DNA of 64,000 nt from Iamia sp038233075. Lineage in GTDB: Bacteria > Actinomycetota > Acidimicrobiia > Acidimicrobiales > Iamiaceae. A program made the translations under genes and the position numbers. How positions within the stretch are numbered: the stretch's first letter is position 1; every line of letters starts with the position of its first letter. The stretch covers positions 1 to 64,000 of the forward strand of contig JBBSMQ010000016.1 of the NCBI GenBank assembly GCA_038233075.1. Direction: 5' to 3'. The notes under the pieces were generated by a model. That model was not told where the DNA came from, did no database searches, and worked only from the letters and a program-made list of their open reading frames with translations. Positions 17,471 through 28,368 of this stretch are shown here, one piece after another.

Positions 17471-18100
17471 ATGGATGCCCCAGCCGAGGACGGGATGGAG
17501 GAGCAGCGGGTGGACGAGCTGGTCGAGGTGTTGCAGCGGGAACGAGACCTGCTGGAACGGCTGCGCTTCCGCTTCGTCGGCCTCGGGCTGATGCTCGATG
17601 CCGCCGAGGTCCGCTTCCTCGACTGGACCGTCCACGATGTCCAGCTGGCCCGGCACCGCGCCCGTGAGGCCGACCTCGTCCGCGCCGCTCTGGTGGGCAG
17701 CCTCCGTCTCGAGACGGGTGACGCGGCGCCGTCGCTGCGGGAGGTGGCGGCGGCCGCCCCCTCTCCCTGGGCCGGCATGCTGCGTGACCACCACGAGGGC
17801 CTCTGCCACGTCGTGGCCGACATCGAGATGCACAGCCACCACATCGCCCAGAGCTGCCGCGATGGCCTGGCGACCCTGGCGCGCACCGGATCCCTCGACC
17901 CCGCCGTCGAGGTGATCACCGTCGGTGGGGGCGGACCGGTGACGACGCTGGGAGGCACGAACCCGGGGTCGGAGGGGGGCACGAGAGGGGTCTCGACCGC
18001 GGCCGACCTGGACCCCCTGGTCATCGAACGGGTGCTGAGCGAGGTGCTCGCCGCGACCAGCCGGTTGAGGATGCCGGCGTTGCTCGCCTTCCTCCGCTGA
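17471..18100 (+). CDS. FlgN-like flagellar chaperone candidate
   Basis: A 209-residue, largely helical protein. The N-terminal helix ELVEVLQRERDLLERLRFRF and the long coiled-coil layout resemble FlgN, the chaperone for hook-associated proteins FlgK and FlgL. The ATG at 17471 is favoured over a GTG at 17444 because the longer form adds only low-complexity residues. The convergent neighbour is a FliA/WhiG-type sigma factor, which supports a flagellar or regulatory role. No other flagellar gene is in the window, so the call is tentative. Confidence 0.5.
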   Translation: MDAPAEDGMEEQRVDELVEVLQRERDLLERLRFRFVGLGLMLDAAEVRFLDWTVHDVQLARHRAREADLVRAALVGSLRLETGDAAPSLREVAAAAPSPWAGMLRDHHEGLCHVVADIEMHSHHIAQSCRDGLATLARTGSLDPAVEVITVGGGGPVTTLGGTNPGSEGGTRGVSTAADLDPLVIERVLSEVLAATSRLRMPALLAFLR

Positions 18101-18181
18101 CCCCCGGTTGCGGCCCACAGCGGAGCCGCAGTGACCCGTCAGTCAGGCCGCAGCCGAACCCCTGCCGACCACGAGCGTGCC

Positions 18182-18327
18182 GGCGCAGCCGCTGGGGGTG
18201 TGGGGCGCAGCCCCCACAGGGAGGGAGCCGATCCAGCTTGCTGGTCGGCGACCAGGGCGCGAGCGCAGCGAGCCCGCTCAGCTCGTCGGAACGGAGCGAG
18301 CGCCAGCGAGCGAGTGACGACGAAACC
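18182..18327. repeat. Structured intergenic repeat, copy 2
   Basis: Second copy of the element at 11471-11618, again filling the space between convergent genes. The hairpin at 18200-18217 is GTGGGG...CCCCAC where copy 1 has CTGGGG...CCCCAG, so the closing pair changed C-G to G-C on both sides, a compensatory change. The remaining bases to 18391 hold related GAGCGAGGAGCTC-like sequence but no gene. Confidence 0.8.
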
Positions 18328-18391
18328 GGCCTCAGCGCAGCCGACTCGTCCAGCTCGAGCGAGGAGCTCCGCTCCAAGCTCGAAACCCGCC

Positions 18392-19225
18392 TCAGTGCAG
18401 CGCGGCGGCGGAGAGGCGGTCGGGCCACTCGGTGGCCCCGGCGATGGCGGTGGCGTAGCCGGCCTTGCGGCGACCGACGCGCCCAGTGGGCTCCTCGGCC
18501 GTCGCGGGCTCGTACTGCGCCTCGATTCCGTCGCGCAGCATGCTCAGCGCCTCTGAGCGCAGCTGGGAGATGCGGGACTCGGTGACGCCGAGCAGCTGAG
18601 CCAGGTCCTGGGACTTCCGGCCTTCGAGGAAGTAGCCCACGATCACCAGACGGTGACGCTCGGGCAGCAGGTGCACAGCGTCTCGGAGGTAGGCGTGCAG
18701 CTCGCGCGACTCCAGCTCCTCCGATGGCTCCTTGGTGTGGTCGTCGGCGAGGACGTCGACCAGGCTCAGCTCCTCCTCCTCGTCGGCGACCTCGTACTCG
18801 AGGGCCAGGACGACGGAGCGGAACATGCGGTCCTGCAGGCGGCGCAGCTCGTCGGGATCCATGCCCAGGGCGTCGGCCTTCTCGCCGGCGGTGGGGACGC
18901 GACCCAGCTGGGAGGCCAGCCGCTGCTCGACCTGCTCGAGCTTGCGGGCCAGGGTCCGCACCGAGCGGGGGGCCCAGTCGACGGCACGCACCGCATCGAG
19001 GATGGCGCCCCGGATGCGCTGCGCCACGAAGCGGTCGAAGGGCACGCCCCGGGACTCGTCGTAGCGGCGAGCGGCCTCGACCAGGCCGAGGGCTCCCGCG
19101 GTGGCCAGCTCGTCTCGATCGACGTGACGAGGGAAGTGCACTGCGACCTGGAAGACGACGTGTCGCACCAGCGGCAGGTTGTCCTCGATGAGCTGGTGCA
19201 CCTCGGTCTCGGTCTTGCTGGGCAT
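18392..19225 (-). CDS. FliA/WhiG-type RNA polymerase sigma factor
   Basis: A 277-residue sigma-70 group 3 factor. Region 2 includes DELATAGALGLVEAARRYDE and the FliA-type signature RGAILDAVRAVDWAPRSVR; region 3 has LGMDPDELRRLQD; region 4 is RLVIVGYFLEGRKSQDLAQL followed by LGVTESRISQLRSEAL. Such factors direct flagellar genes (FliA) or sporulation genes (WhiG). The ATG at 19225 has a GGGGAG ribosome binding site; the open frame extends further upstream but without sigma-like content. The FlgN-like convergent neighbour favours the motility interpretation. Confidence 0.85.
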   Translation of the reverse strand: MPSKTETEVHQLIEDNLPLVRHVVFQVAVHFPRHVDRDELATAGALGLVEAARRYDESRGVPFDRFVAQRIRGAILDAVRAVDWAPRSVRTLARKLEQVEQRLASQLGRVPTAGEKADALGMDPDELRRLQDRMFRSVVLALEYEVADEEEELSLVDVLADDHTKEPSEELESRELHAYLRDAVHLLPERHRLVIVGYFLEGRKSQDLAQLLGVTESRISQLRSEALSMLRDGIEAQYEPATAEEPTGRVGRRKAGYATAIAGATEWPDRLSAAALH

Positions 19226-19368
19226 GTCTGCTCCCCTGCTGTCTGTCACATCCCGCACATCTGGTCGCTCCCGGCCACACTCCGATGAGGTGCCCTCCGA
19301 GAAATGGGCCGGATGACCCAACCAGTCCGGGGTGATCCCGGAACGGACCACCCTACGTGGCTCGCGCG

Positions 19369-20433
19369 TCACTCACAAGGTTCGAACGGCCCACCTTCTG
19401 TCGACCCTCGCCCGGCCCCGCGGTCCATCCTTGGATCCGGTGCGTCACCGCTACCGGTGAAGGCCGCCGCCTTGACGCCCCGTCGGGCCAGCTCGTCGAG
19501 CAGGACCCGGGCCTGGGTGCTGGCGCCCAGGCCGGCGGCCCCCGGGCCGATCCCCAGCTCGCCCCGCACGAGGGCGGTGGCCGCCACCGCCGCCACCGCG
19601 CCCGAGGCGATCCCGGGACGGTCGTAGGCGCCGTAGACCAGCGTCTCCCAGGCCCCAGCCCGCCGGCCCCGCACCTCGGTGCGCACCGCGCCCACGATGC
19701 CTTCGGGGTGCGGCCGTCGCAGCATCGGCCACCGGGCGGTGAGACGGTCCCGTCGGGTGGCAGCCAGGCGCGCCGTCACCCGGTCGAGATCGCCGAACGC
19801 GTTGACGAGCAGGACGGCATCGGGGAGACGGGCCCGGTAGCAGTCGGCGGCCCCGACCGGGTCCGGGAACCAGCACAGCTCACGTCCCGACCCGGCTCGG
19901 CGGCGCTGCCAGCCCCCGTCACGCCAGTCGACGGCGGTGCCCCGCAGAGCCCGGTGGTGCTGGTGGGCGCACGCCGGGCCTCCGGTGCCCAACCGAGCCA
20001 CGTGCACCTCGCCCACGTCGTCGAAGGCATCGGCGGCGTGACGGGCCAGCAGGCAGGTGAGCCCCGGGGCGAAGGCGGCTCCGACGACGACGTTGATCCC
20101 CCGGGCCTCGGCCATCGGTCCCAGGTCGAGCAGCGTCTCCACGTCGGTCATGGCGTCGGACGTGGAGACCACCGGGGTGCCCCGGTCCACCAGGCCGGCG
20201 GCGACCGCCCCGTGCTCTCGCGGCGGCAGGGCCAGCACGACCACGTCGGCCTCGGGGGGGCCGGTCACCGACGGCGCCTCGGCGGTGGCGACATCGCCGA
20301 GGGACGCGGCGACCTCATCACGCCGGTCCGACCGAGGGTCGCGCAGGATCACCTCCTCCACGTCGGGGGTCGACACCAGCTGGCGGGCAACCCGCGCCCC
20401 GACCGCACCGAGCCCACACACCGCAACCCGCAT
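19369..20433 (-). CDS. Saccharopine dehydrogenase-like NAD(P)-binding oxidoreductase
   Basis: A 354-residue protein with a Rossmann nucleotide-binding start (RVAVCGLGAVGARVARQL, GxGxxG), an acidic strand end (EEVILRDP), and the ADVVVLALPP and DRGTPVVSTSDAM segments typical of the saccharopine dehydrogenase NADP-binding family. The rest is a divergent catalytic domain (VGAAFAPGLTCLLARH). The substrate is not predictable. Its ATG overlaps by one base the stop of a 45-residue membrane protein gene, so the two are coupled. Confidence 0.7.
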   Translation of the reverse strand: MRVAVCGLGAVGARVARQLVSTPDVEEVILRDPRSDRRDEVAASLGDVATAEAPSVTGPPEADVVVLALPPREHGAVAAGLVDRGTPVVSTSDAMTDVETLLDLGPMAEARGINVVVGAAFAPGLTCLLARHAADAFDDVGEVHVARLGTGGPACAHQHHRALRGTAVDWRDGGWQRRRAGSGRELCWFPDPVGAADCYRARLPDAVLLVNAFGDLDRVTARLAATRRDRLTARWPMLRRPHPEGIVGAVRTEVRGRRAGAWETLVYGAYDRPGIASGAVAAVAATALVRGELGIGPGAAGLGASTQARVLLDELARRGVKAAAFTGSGDAPDPRMDRGAGRGSTEGGPFEPCE

Positions 20434-20570
20434 CAGCGGAGGTCGGGACCGGACAGCTCACGCCACCCGCCGCTCTGCGGGGGGGTGCCCCCCGATCCCC
20501 GGAGACGGACGAAGGCGGCCACCAGGCCGGCGAGTCCGAGGGCGACGAGCGCTCGGCGGAGAAGGGTCAA
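20433..20570 (-). CDS. 45-residue single-helix membrane protein
   Basis: A short frame beginning at TTG (20570) with AGGAG six bases upstream: TLLRRALVALGLAGLVAAFV, then RLRGSGGTPPQSGGWRELSG and PDLR. One hydrophobic helix is flanked by arginines (cytosolic side) and a polar Gly/Pro tail. The stop TGA shares its last base with the ATG of the downstream oxidoreductase (TGATG). Third-codon positions are almost all G or C, as in real genes here. The good ribosome binding site and coupling support expression. Function is unknown. Confidence 0.5.
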   Translation of the reverse strand: MTLLRRALVALGLAGLVAAFVRLRGSGGTPPQSGGWRELSGPDLR

Positions 20571-20683
20571 CGGGGGCTCCTACATCCAGGGGACCGACCC
20601 GGTTGGCCGATCCCTGTCCTGCGACCACGACCACGGGGGGGGACCGCCGGCGCCGACGGTCCCACCGGACGACGGCGGCTGCG

Positions 20684-20757
<74 letters not shown>

Positions 20758-20837
20758 GAGTCGCGGGACACTACCCGTCGCTCTTCGACGGCCGCCACCC
20801 GCATGCACCACCCTGCGGGAGGACGTGACCGCTCGGT

Positions 20838-21584
20838 TCAGCTCGACCGGGGAGGTCCGGTGTCAGCGGGGCCGGGCGGCGGGCCCGGGGCCCGGCGCCC
20901 CGGCCAGGTCGAGGGCGGACCGGCCGCGGGCCGCGACGACCGGGTCGGGCGCGGGCCCTGCTCGGTCGCGGCCGGCGGGCCTGGAGGGCGCGACCTGGGT
21001 GGCGTGTCGCCTGGCGTCCGGGAGGTCCGCGCCGCGGGCCGCTCGACGATCTCCTCGATGATCACGACACGGATCCCGCCGGTGAGCTCGCTGATCAGGT
21101 TGACGAGGGCCGTGGCCAGCACGGTGAACACGCTGAAGGCGAGCGCGAGCAGAGCGCCGAGGAACGCCACCCGGCGGAACATGCGGTCGCCCTCGAACCG
21201 GAAGTCGTCGAAGCCCGCGTCGCGAAGGAAGCCCTCCAGGTCGTCGACGAGGCCCGTGGTGTTGGCCAGGCCCCAGAGCAGGGCCACCGATATCAGGGCG
21301 ACGCCTAGCATGACGAGGTTGAAGATCAGGCTGACCTTGAGCACCGACCACAGCTCGATGCGCCGGATGACCCGGCGCACCCGCCGGCCCCGGCGGGGCT
21401 GGCGGCGCCCCCGGATGAGGGACCGGACGGGCGCGGTGCCGCTCGTGGCGCCGGACCCCTCCGGGCGACGGGCGCGGGGGCGGGCCCGGGGGATGAGGGG
21501 TTCGGGGGAGGGCGTGACCGCCGCCGGATCGGTCGGCGCCGCCCGTTGACCCCGTGGGGCGCCTACCCCGGACTCGACGGACAC
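20838..21584 (-). CDS. DUF3566 membrane protein (gyrA-linked)
   Basis: A protein of about 248 residues. Disordered Pro/Arg-rich tails flank the DUF3566 core (IRRIELWSVLKVSLIFNLVM to GGIRVVIIEE), which has two transmembrane helices. The family sits directly downstream of gyrA in most actinobacteria, as in mycobacterial Rv0007/CwsA neighbourhoods, and is linked to cell-wall or division functions. The start is uncertain: a GTG at 21584 overlaps the end of the TadE/G-like gene by 22 bases, while an ATG at 21635 would give a longer overlap. Confidence 0.8.
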   Translation of the reverse strand: MSVESGVGAPRGQRAAPTDPAAVTPSPEPLIPRARPRARRPEGSGATSGTAPVRSLIRGRRQPRRGRRVRRVIRRIELWSVLKVSLIFNLVMLGVALISVALLWGLANTTGLVDDLEGFLRDAGFDDFRFEGDRMFRRVAFLGALLALAFSVFTVLATALVNLISELTGGIRVVIIEEIVERPAARTSRTPGDTPPRSRPPGPPAATEQGPRPTRSSRPAAGPPSTWPGRRAPGPPPGPADTGPPRSS

Positions 21585-21991
21585 GGTGGGGAAGTGTACG
21601 AGATCCCCTGCCCCTCCCGGGCCTCGGGCCCACACCAGGTCCCCTCGCGACGGGCGCGGGCACGGGCCCGGGCGCCATCGACCTCCACCAGGGCGACCAC
21701 CTCGGGGCCCTCGACGACGAGGGTGACCAGCCGTCCCCCGTTGGCCGCCGCCAGCCGCCGAGCCGCCGATCGGCCCTCGGCCGCGCCGGCCAGGGCCGCG
21801 GCATCGGCCGCAGTCCGGGCATGGGCGGCATCGACGGCCCGTCCACCGGCCGCGACCAGCACGACGGCGATGACCGCGGCGAGCAGCACCGCGGCCGCCA
21901 TGAGGGGCGAGGCCTGCCCGGCGTCGCGGCCCCGAGCGCGCCGCGACAGGGCAGGGGTCGACGGTGGTCGGGGCGGCGGCGGCGGCGGCAT
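21563..21991 (-). CDS. TadE/TadG-like Flp pilus-assembly-type protein
   Basis: A 142-residue protein with one N-terminal transmembrane helix preceded by DAGQASPL (the G-Q/E-A-x-x pattern of pseudopilin-like TadE/G proteins) and followed by ARTAADAAALAGAAEG, the usual helical region after that segment. The N-terminus is a Pro tract. Such stand-alone genes are widespread in actinobacteria with no known function. It lies between gyrA and DUF3566, probably in one transcript. Confidence 0.65.
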   Translation of the reverse strand: MPPPPPPRPPSTPALSRRARGRDAGQASPLMAAAVLLAAVIAVVLVAAGGRAVDAAHARTAADAAALAGAAEGRSAARRLAAANGGRLVTLVVEGPEVVALVEVDGARARARARREGTWCGPEAREGQGISYTSPPCPSSPG

Positions 21992-22075
21992 GGTCGGTCC
22001 TTCGAATCGAGGGTGGCGGCCCCGGCGGGGCGATCCGACCAGGCGGCAGCGGCGGTCGTCAGCGGTGCGGCGGGG

Positions 22076-24571
22076 CTAGGTGACGTCGTCCGCGCCCAGG
22101 ACCGGGGCCACCGCGGCCACGATCTGGTCCGCACCCAGGTTCATCACGCGGACCCCGGTGGCGTCGCGGCCCTGGGAGGAGATGTTGCGCACCGGCATCC
22201 GGATGACCACGCCCCCCGAGGCGATGACGAAGATCTCGTCGTCGAGGGAGACCATGAATGCGGCCACCACGTGGCCCCGCCGCGCCGTGAGCTTGATGCC
22301 CTTGACCCCCTGGATGCCCCGGTTCTTGCGGGCGAAGTTCTCCAGCTTGGTGCGCTTGCCGTAGCCGGCGTCGGTGACGATGAGGATGGTGGCGTCGTCG
22401 CGGGCCACGTCGCAGGACACGACCCGGTCATCCTCGCGCATCTTCATGCCCCGCACGCCGGCGGTGGAGCGACCCATGGCCCGGACGTCGTCCTGAGCGA
22501 AGCGTACGGTCATGCCGGCCTGGCTGACCATGAAGATGTCGTCGTCGTCGTTGCAGGGGATGACGCGCACCAGCTCGTCGTCGTCGCGCAGCCTGATGGC
22601 GATGAGCCCGGCCCGCAGCGACGAGTCGTACTCGGTGAAGCGGGTCTTCTTCACCTGGCCCCGCCGCGTGGCGAAGAACAGGTACTGGTTGGACTCGTAG
22701 TCGCGCGTGTCGATGATGGCCTGGATCCGCTCGTCGGGCTGGAGGGGGAGCAGGTTGACGATGGCCGTCCCCCGCGCGGTGCGTTCCTTCATCGGGATCT
22801 CGTGGGCCTTCAGGCGGTACACCCGCCCCCGGTTGGAGAAGAAGAGCAGGTAGGCGTGGGCCGTGGTCGTAAGGACGTGGGCGATGTAGTCCTCGTCGCG
22901 CAGCTTGGCGCCCGACACGCCCCGCCCACCGCGACCCTGGCTCCGGAACGCGTCGGACGAGACGGTCTTGACGTAGCCCTTGGCCGACATGGTGACGACG
23001 AGGTCCTCGTCGTCGATGAGGTCCTCGAGGTCCATCTCCCCTGGGTCGAAGGTGATCTCCGACATCCGGGGGGTGGCGTGCTTCTCCTTGATTTCGGTCA
23101 GCTCGGTGCGGATGACCTCGAACAGCACGGAGCGGTCGGCGAGGACGGCCTCGAGCTCGGCGATGCGGGCCCGCAGCTCCTCCATCTCGGCCTCCAGCTC
23201 GGCCCGCCCCAGACGGGTGAGCCGGTGGAGCTGCATCGTCAGGATGAACTCGGCCTGCTCCTCGCTGAAGGAGAAGGGCTCGGACTCGAGGGCCACGTGG
23301 GCCGCGGCCTTGTCGTCGGAGGCCCGGATGGCAGCGATGATCTCGTCGATGAGGTCGAGGGCGCGCAGCAGACCCTCGACGATGTGCGCTCGGGCCCGGG
23401 CCTTGCGCAGCCGGTACTCGGAACGGCGGGTGATGACGTCGACCTGATGGTCGAGGTAGTGCCCGAGGGCGTCGCGCAGGCTGAGGGTGCGGGGCACGCC
23501 GTCGACCAGGGCCACGGTGTTGACGCCGAAGGAGGTCTGCAGCGGGGTCCGCTTGTAGAGGTTGTTGAGGACGATCAGCGCCGGCGCATCGCGCCGCAGG
23601 GTGATCACGATGCGGGTCTCGCCCCCGGAGGACTCGTCGTTGGCGTCGGAGATGCCCTCGATCTCCTTGGTGGCCACCAGCTCGCTGATCTTGGCGAGCA
23701 CGGTGCGGGGGCCGACCTGGTAGGGCAGCTCGGTGACGACGATGCGGTCGCCGCCGCGACCGCCCTCCTCGATCTCGGCCCGGGCCCGCATCCGGATGGA
23801 GCCCCGGCCCGTGAGCTGGGCATCGAGGATGCCCTGGCGCCCGAGGATCTGGCCGCCGGTCGGGAAGTCGGGGCCCTTGATGATCTGGGCGTTGACCAGC
23901 TCGTCGACCGTGGCCTCGGGGTTGTCGATGAGGTAGGTGGTGGCGTCGATGACCTCGCCCAGGTTGTGGGGCGGGATGTTGGTGGCCATGCCCACCGCGA
24001 TGCCCTGCCCGCCGTTGACCAGCAGGTTGGGGAAGCGGCTGGGCAGGACCTCGGGCTCCTCGAACTCGCCCGAGTAGTTCTCGATGAAGTCGACGGTCTC
24101 CTCGTCGATGTCGGCCAGCATCGACATGGCCAGCGGCGCCAGGCGGCACTCGGTGTAGCGGGCCGCCGCCGCGCCGTCGTCGGGGGAGCCGAAGTTGCCG
24201 TGGCCGTGGACGAGCGGGTGGCGCAGGGAGTGGGGCTGGGCCAGGCGCACCAGCGCGTCGTAGATGCCGCCGTCGCCGTGGGGGTGGTACTTGCCCATGA
24301 CGTCGCCCGTGACCCGGGCGCACTTCATGAACGGGCGGTCGGGGCGGGCCCCGACGTCGAGCATGCCCCAGAGGATCTTGCGGTGCACCGGCTTGAGCCC
24401 GTCGCGCACGTCGGGCAGGGCCCGCGACACGATGACCGACATGGAGTAGTCGAGGAACGACGTCTCCATCTCCTGGTCGATCTCGATGGGCTCGATCAGG
24501 CCGAACGCGGTGCGGTTGGGGTCCTGGCCCTCGTCGTCGGGCGGGGGGGTGGTGTCTGACGTGTCTGACAT
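22076..24571 (-). CDS. gyrA: DNA gyrase subunit A
   Basis: An 831-residue topoisomerase subunit that breaks and rejoins DNA. The catalytic tyrosine is Y139 in AAARYTECRL. The quinolone-determining region reads HPHGDGGIYDALVRLAQ: the positions of E. coli Ser83 and Ala84 are Gly101 and Gly102, while Asp87 is kept (Asp105). The GyrA-box in the C-terminal wrapping domain reads QGRGGRG, one residue off the usual Q(R/K)RGG(R/K)G. The gene follows gyrB after 33 bases. Confidence 0.98.
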   Translation of the reverse strand: MSDTSDTTPPPDDEGQDPNRTAFGLIEPIEIDQEMETSFLDYSMSVIVSRALPDVRDGLKPVHRKILWGMLDVGARPDRPFMKCARVTGDVMGKYHPHGDGGIYDALVRLAQPHSLRHPLVHGHGNFGSPDDGAAAARYTECRLAPLAMSMLADIDEETVDFIENYSGEFEEPEVLPSRFPNLLVNGGQGIAVGMATNIPPHNLGEVIDATTYLIDNPEATVDELVNAQIIKGPDFPTGGQILGRQGILDAQLTGRGSIRMRARAEIEEGGRGGDRIVVTELPYQVGPRTVLAKISELVATKEIEGISDANDESSGGETRIVITLRRDAPALIVLNNLYKRTPLQTSFGVNTVALVDGVPRTLSLRDALGHYLDHQVDVITRRSEYRLRKARARAHIVEGLLRALDLIDEIIAAIRASDDKAAAHVALESEPFSFSEEQAEFILTMQLHRLTRLGRAELEAEMEELRARIAELEAVLADRSVLFEVIRTELTEIKEKHATPRMSEITFDPGEMDLEDLIDDEDLVVTMSAKGYVKTVSSDAFRSQGRGGRGVSGAKLRDEDYIAHVLTTTAHAYLLFFSNRGRVYRLKAHEIPMKERTARGTAIVNLLPLQPDERIQAIIDTRDYESNQYLFFATRRGQVKKTRFTEYDSSLRAGLIAIRLRDDDELVRVIPCNDDDDIFMVSQAGMTVRFAQDDVRAMGRSTAGVRGMKMREDDRVVSCDVARDDATILIVTDAGYGKRTKLENFARKNRGIQGVKGIKLTARRGHVVAAFMVSLDDEIFVIASGGVVIRMPVRNISSQGRDATGVRVMNLGADQIVAAVAPVLGADDVT

Positions 24572-24604
24572 GGTCCTTGGGGTGGCGGGGCGGGGCGGGG
24601 CGGC

Positions 24605-26530
<1,926 letters not shown>

Positions 26531-26662
26531 GGGCGCGACCTCTCAGTGAGGGGTGGAGAGCGTGCTGCTCACGAGCGGTGCCGGCGAGCCGGCGGCGATG
26601 CCCTCCGACCGGGTGCCGAACGAGTCGGGACCCTTGCGGAGAAGGCGATCACGATGGACTTC

Positions 26663-26668
26663 AGCCTA
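26663..26668 (-). promoter_or_regulatory. Candidate gyrB -10 hexamer (TAGGCT)
   Basis: TAGGCT on the minus strand about 130 bases before the gyrB start, of the same type as the -10 boxes seen elsewhere. No clear -35 element. Confidence 0.3.
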
Positions 26669-26741
26669 CCAGGAGGCTGCGACACCGAGGTGCACCTCAC
26701 CATGGCCGACCCCGCTCCGCGCCCCTGGGACCGAGAGGCCC

Positions 26742-27113
26742 TCAGCCGGCGCGGCCGGCGCCGCCCGATCCCGTTCGGGGAGTTGCGGAGGGCGTGGCCC
26801 GACGGGCAACGAGGGCCGTCACCACACCCTCGCCCAACAGAGGGGCCAAGCCCTCGACCACGGTGCTCTCGAGCCAGCGGGCCTGCCCCGTCCAGACCGG
26901 GTCGGACGCGGCGACCACGAGACGTCCCTCGCGGATGGCGACCGGGCGGAGGGCCTCGCTCGCGACCGGGCCCACCAGGTCCGGCCAGGCCCGCTCGACC
27001 ACCTCGAGCGACGACGCCGGCGGCGCGCCGAGCCCGGCCAGCACCCGATCGAGGGTCTCGCCCAGCCGGGTGGGCCCGCCCGGATCGGAGGGGAGGCGGA
27101 GGTCATCGGGCAC
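26742..27113 (-). CDS. DUF721 (DciA-like) protein
   Basis: A 123-residue protein between recF and gyrB, the position of Rv0004 in mycobacteria. The core (TRLGETLDRVLAGLG, VVERAWPDLVG, and LVVAASDPVWTGQARWLEST) fits the KH-like DUF721/DciA domain. DciA loads the replicative helicase in bacteria lacking DnaC, and Rv0004-type proteins are regarded as its actinobacterial relatives. The C-terminal 20 residues are low-complexity Gly/Arg/Thr. Confidence 0.8.
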   Translation of the reverse strand: MPDDLRLPSDPGGPTRLGETLDRVLAGLGAPPASSLEVVERAWPDLVGPVASEALRPVAIREGRLVVAASDPVWTGQARWLESTVVEGLAPLLGEGVVTALVARRATPSATPRTGSGGAGRAG

Positions 27114-27170
27114 CGCTCCATCCTTGCGGATCAGGCCACCGCCGATCGGGTCTGGCGCCCGCGGACGCGA

Positions 27171-28268
27171 TCAGGGATCGAGGGGCCAGCCCGCGGTGGG
27201 GATCACCTGCCCGTCGCCGACGCGCAGCACCCGCCCGGGCTGGGCTGGGGACGGCAGTCCGCTGGCGGTGGTCACGATCGTCTGGCCTGGGGGGAGGTGG
27301 GCCAGCAGGGCCGCCGAGCGCGTGGGATCGAGCTCGGAGAACACGTCATCGAGCAGGAGGAGCGGCGCCGTGTCCACGACCGTGGCCAGCTGTCGGGCCG
27401 CGGCCAAGCGGAGGGCGAGGGCGATGCTGCGCTGCTCGCCCTGCGACGCGTGGGTCCGCGACGGGAGGCCCTCGAGGGTGATCGCGACCTCGTCGCGGTG
27501 AGGTCCGACCAGGCTGACACCCCGTCGCAGCTCATCGCGCCGGACCTCGGCGAGGGCGGCGAGCAGGCCCTGCTCGCGCCAGGCCGGCGCGTAGCGCAAC
27601 CCGACGTCGCCAGCACCGGCCAGATCCCGGTAGGCGGTCGTCACCGCCGGGCGCAGCTCTCCGACGAGCGCGGCGCGGGCGTCAGCCAGGGCTTCGCCGG
27701 TCGTGGTCAGGCGCTGGTCCCACACGTCCAGGGTGGCCTCGATCTCGGGGGTGAGGCGACCTCCGGACTGCTTGAGCACCGCGGCCCGCTGGCGCAGGAT
27801 CCGGTCCAGGTCGGTGCGGGTGGCGTCGTGCCGAGGGTCGAGGGCCACCACCAGGTCGTCGAGGTAGCGCCGTCGCTCCCCCGGTCCCCCCTTGACCAGG
27901 TCCAGGTCGTCCGGGGAGAAGACGACGGCACGCAGGAAGTCGAGGCCGTCGCGGGCCCGGCGCACGGGCTGGCGGTTGACCAGCATCCGACTTCGCCCTC
28001 CCGGCGCGATCTCGCACTCCACCAGCAGCGCCCGCCCGTCGCGCTGACCCTCGCCGCGCACGATCGCCCGCTCGGCCCCGACGCGCACCAGGGCCTCGGT
28101 CGGTGCGCCTCGGAACGAGCGCAGGCCGCCGAGCCAGCCGATGGCCTCCAGGAGGTTGCTCTTGCCCTCCCCGTTGGGCCCGACGACCGCGGTCAGACCG
28201 GGGTCGAGGGCCACCTCGACGTCCACGTAGCTCCGGAAGTCGGTGAGCCAGACCCGCGCCAGGTGCAT
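27171..28268 (-). CDS. recF: DNA repair and recombination protein RecF
   Basis: A 365-residue SMC-like ATPase that helps load RecA at gaps. Walker A is VGPNGEGKSNLLEAIG, the signature motif HASQGEQRSIALALRLA, and Walker B PLLLLDDVFSELDP. It starts 100 bases after dnaN and precedes the DUF721 gene, as in other actinobacteria. Confidence 0.96.
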   Translation of the reverse strand: MHLARVWLTDFRSYVDVEVALDPGLTAVVGPNGEGKSNLLEAIGWLGGLRSFRGAPTEALVRVGAERAIVRGEGQRDGRALLVECEIAPGGRSRMLVNRQPVRRARDGLDFLRAVVFSPDDLDLVKGGPGERRRYLDDLVVALDPRHDATRTDLDRILRQRAAVLKQSGGRLTPEIEATLDVWDQRLTTTGEALADARAALVGELRPAVTTAYRDLAGAGDVGLRYAPAWREQGLLAALAEVRRDELRRGVSLVGPHRDEVAITLEGLPSRTHASQGEQRSIALALRLAAARQLATVVDTAPLLLLDDVFSELDPTRSAALLAHLPPGQTIVTTASGLPSPAQPGRVLRVGDGQVIPTAGWPLDP

Positions 28269-28368
28269 CAGCGACCAGCCCTGGTGACCCTCGAGTGCCG
28301 GTCACATCCCGAGAGGCCTGGAGCGCGCCGTCGGCGAGCCTCCATCCGTCGCCCCGCCGCTCGGCCGC

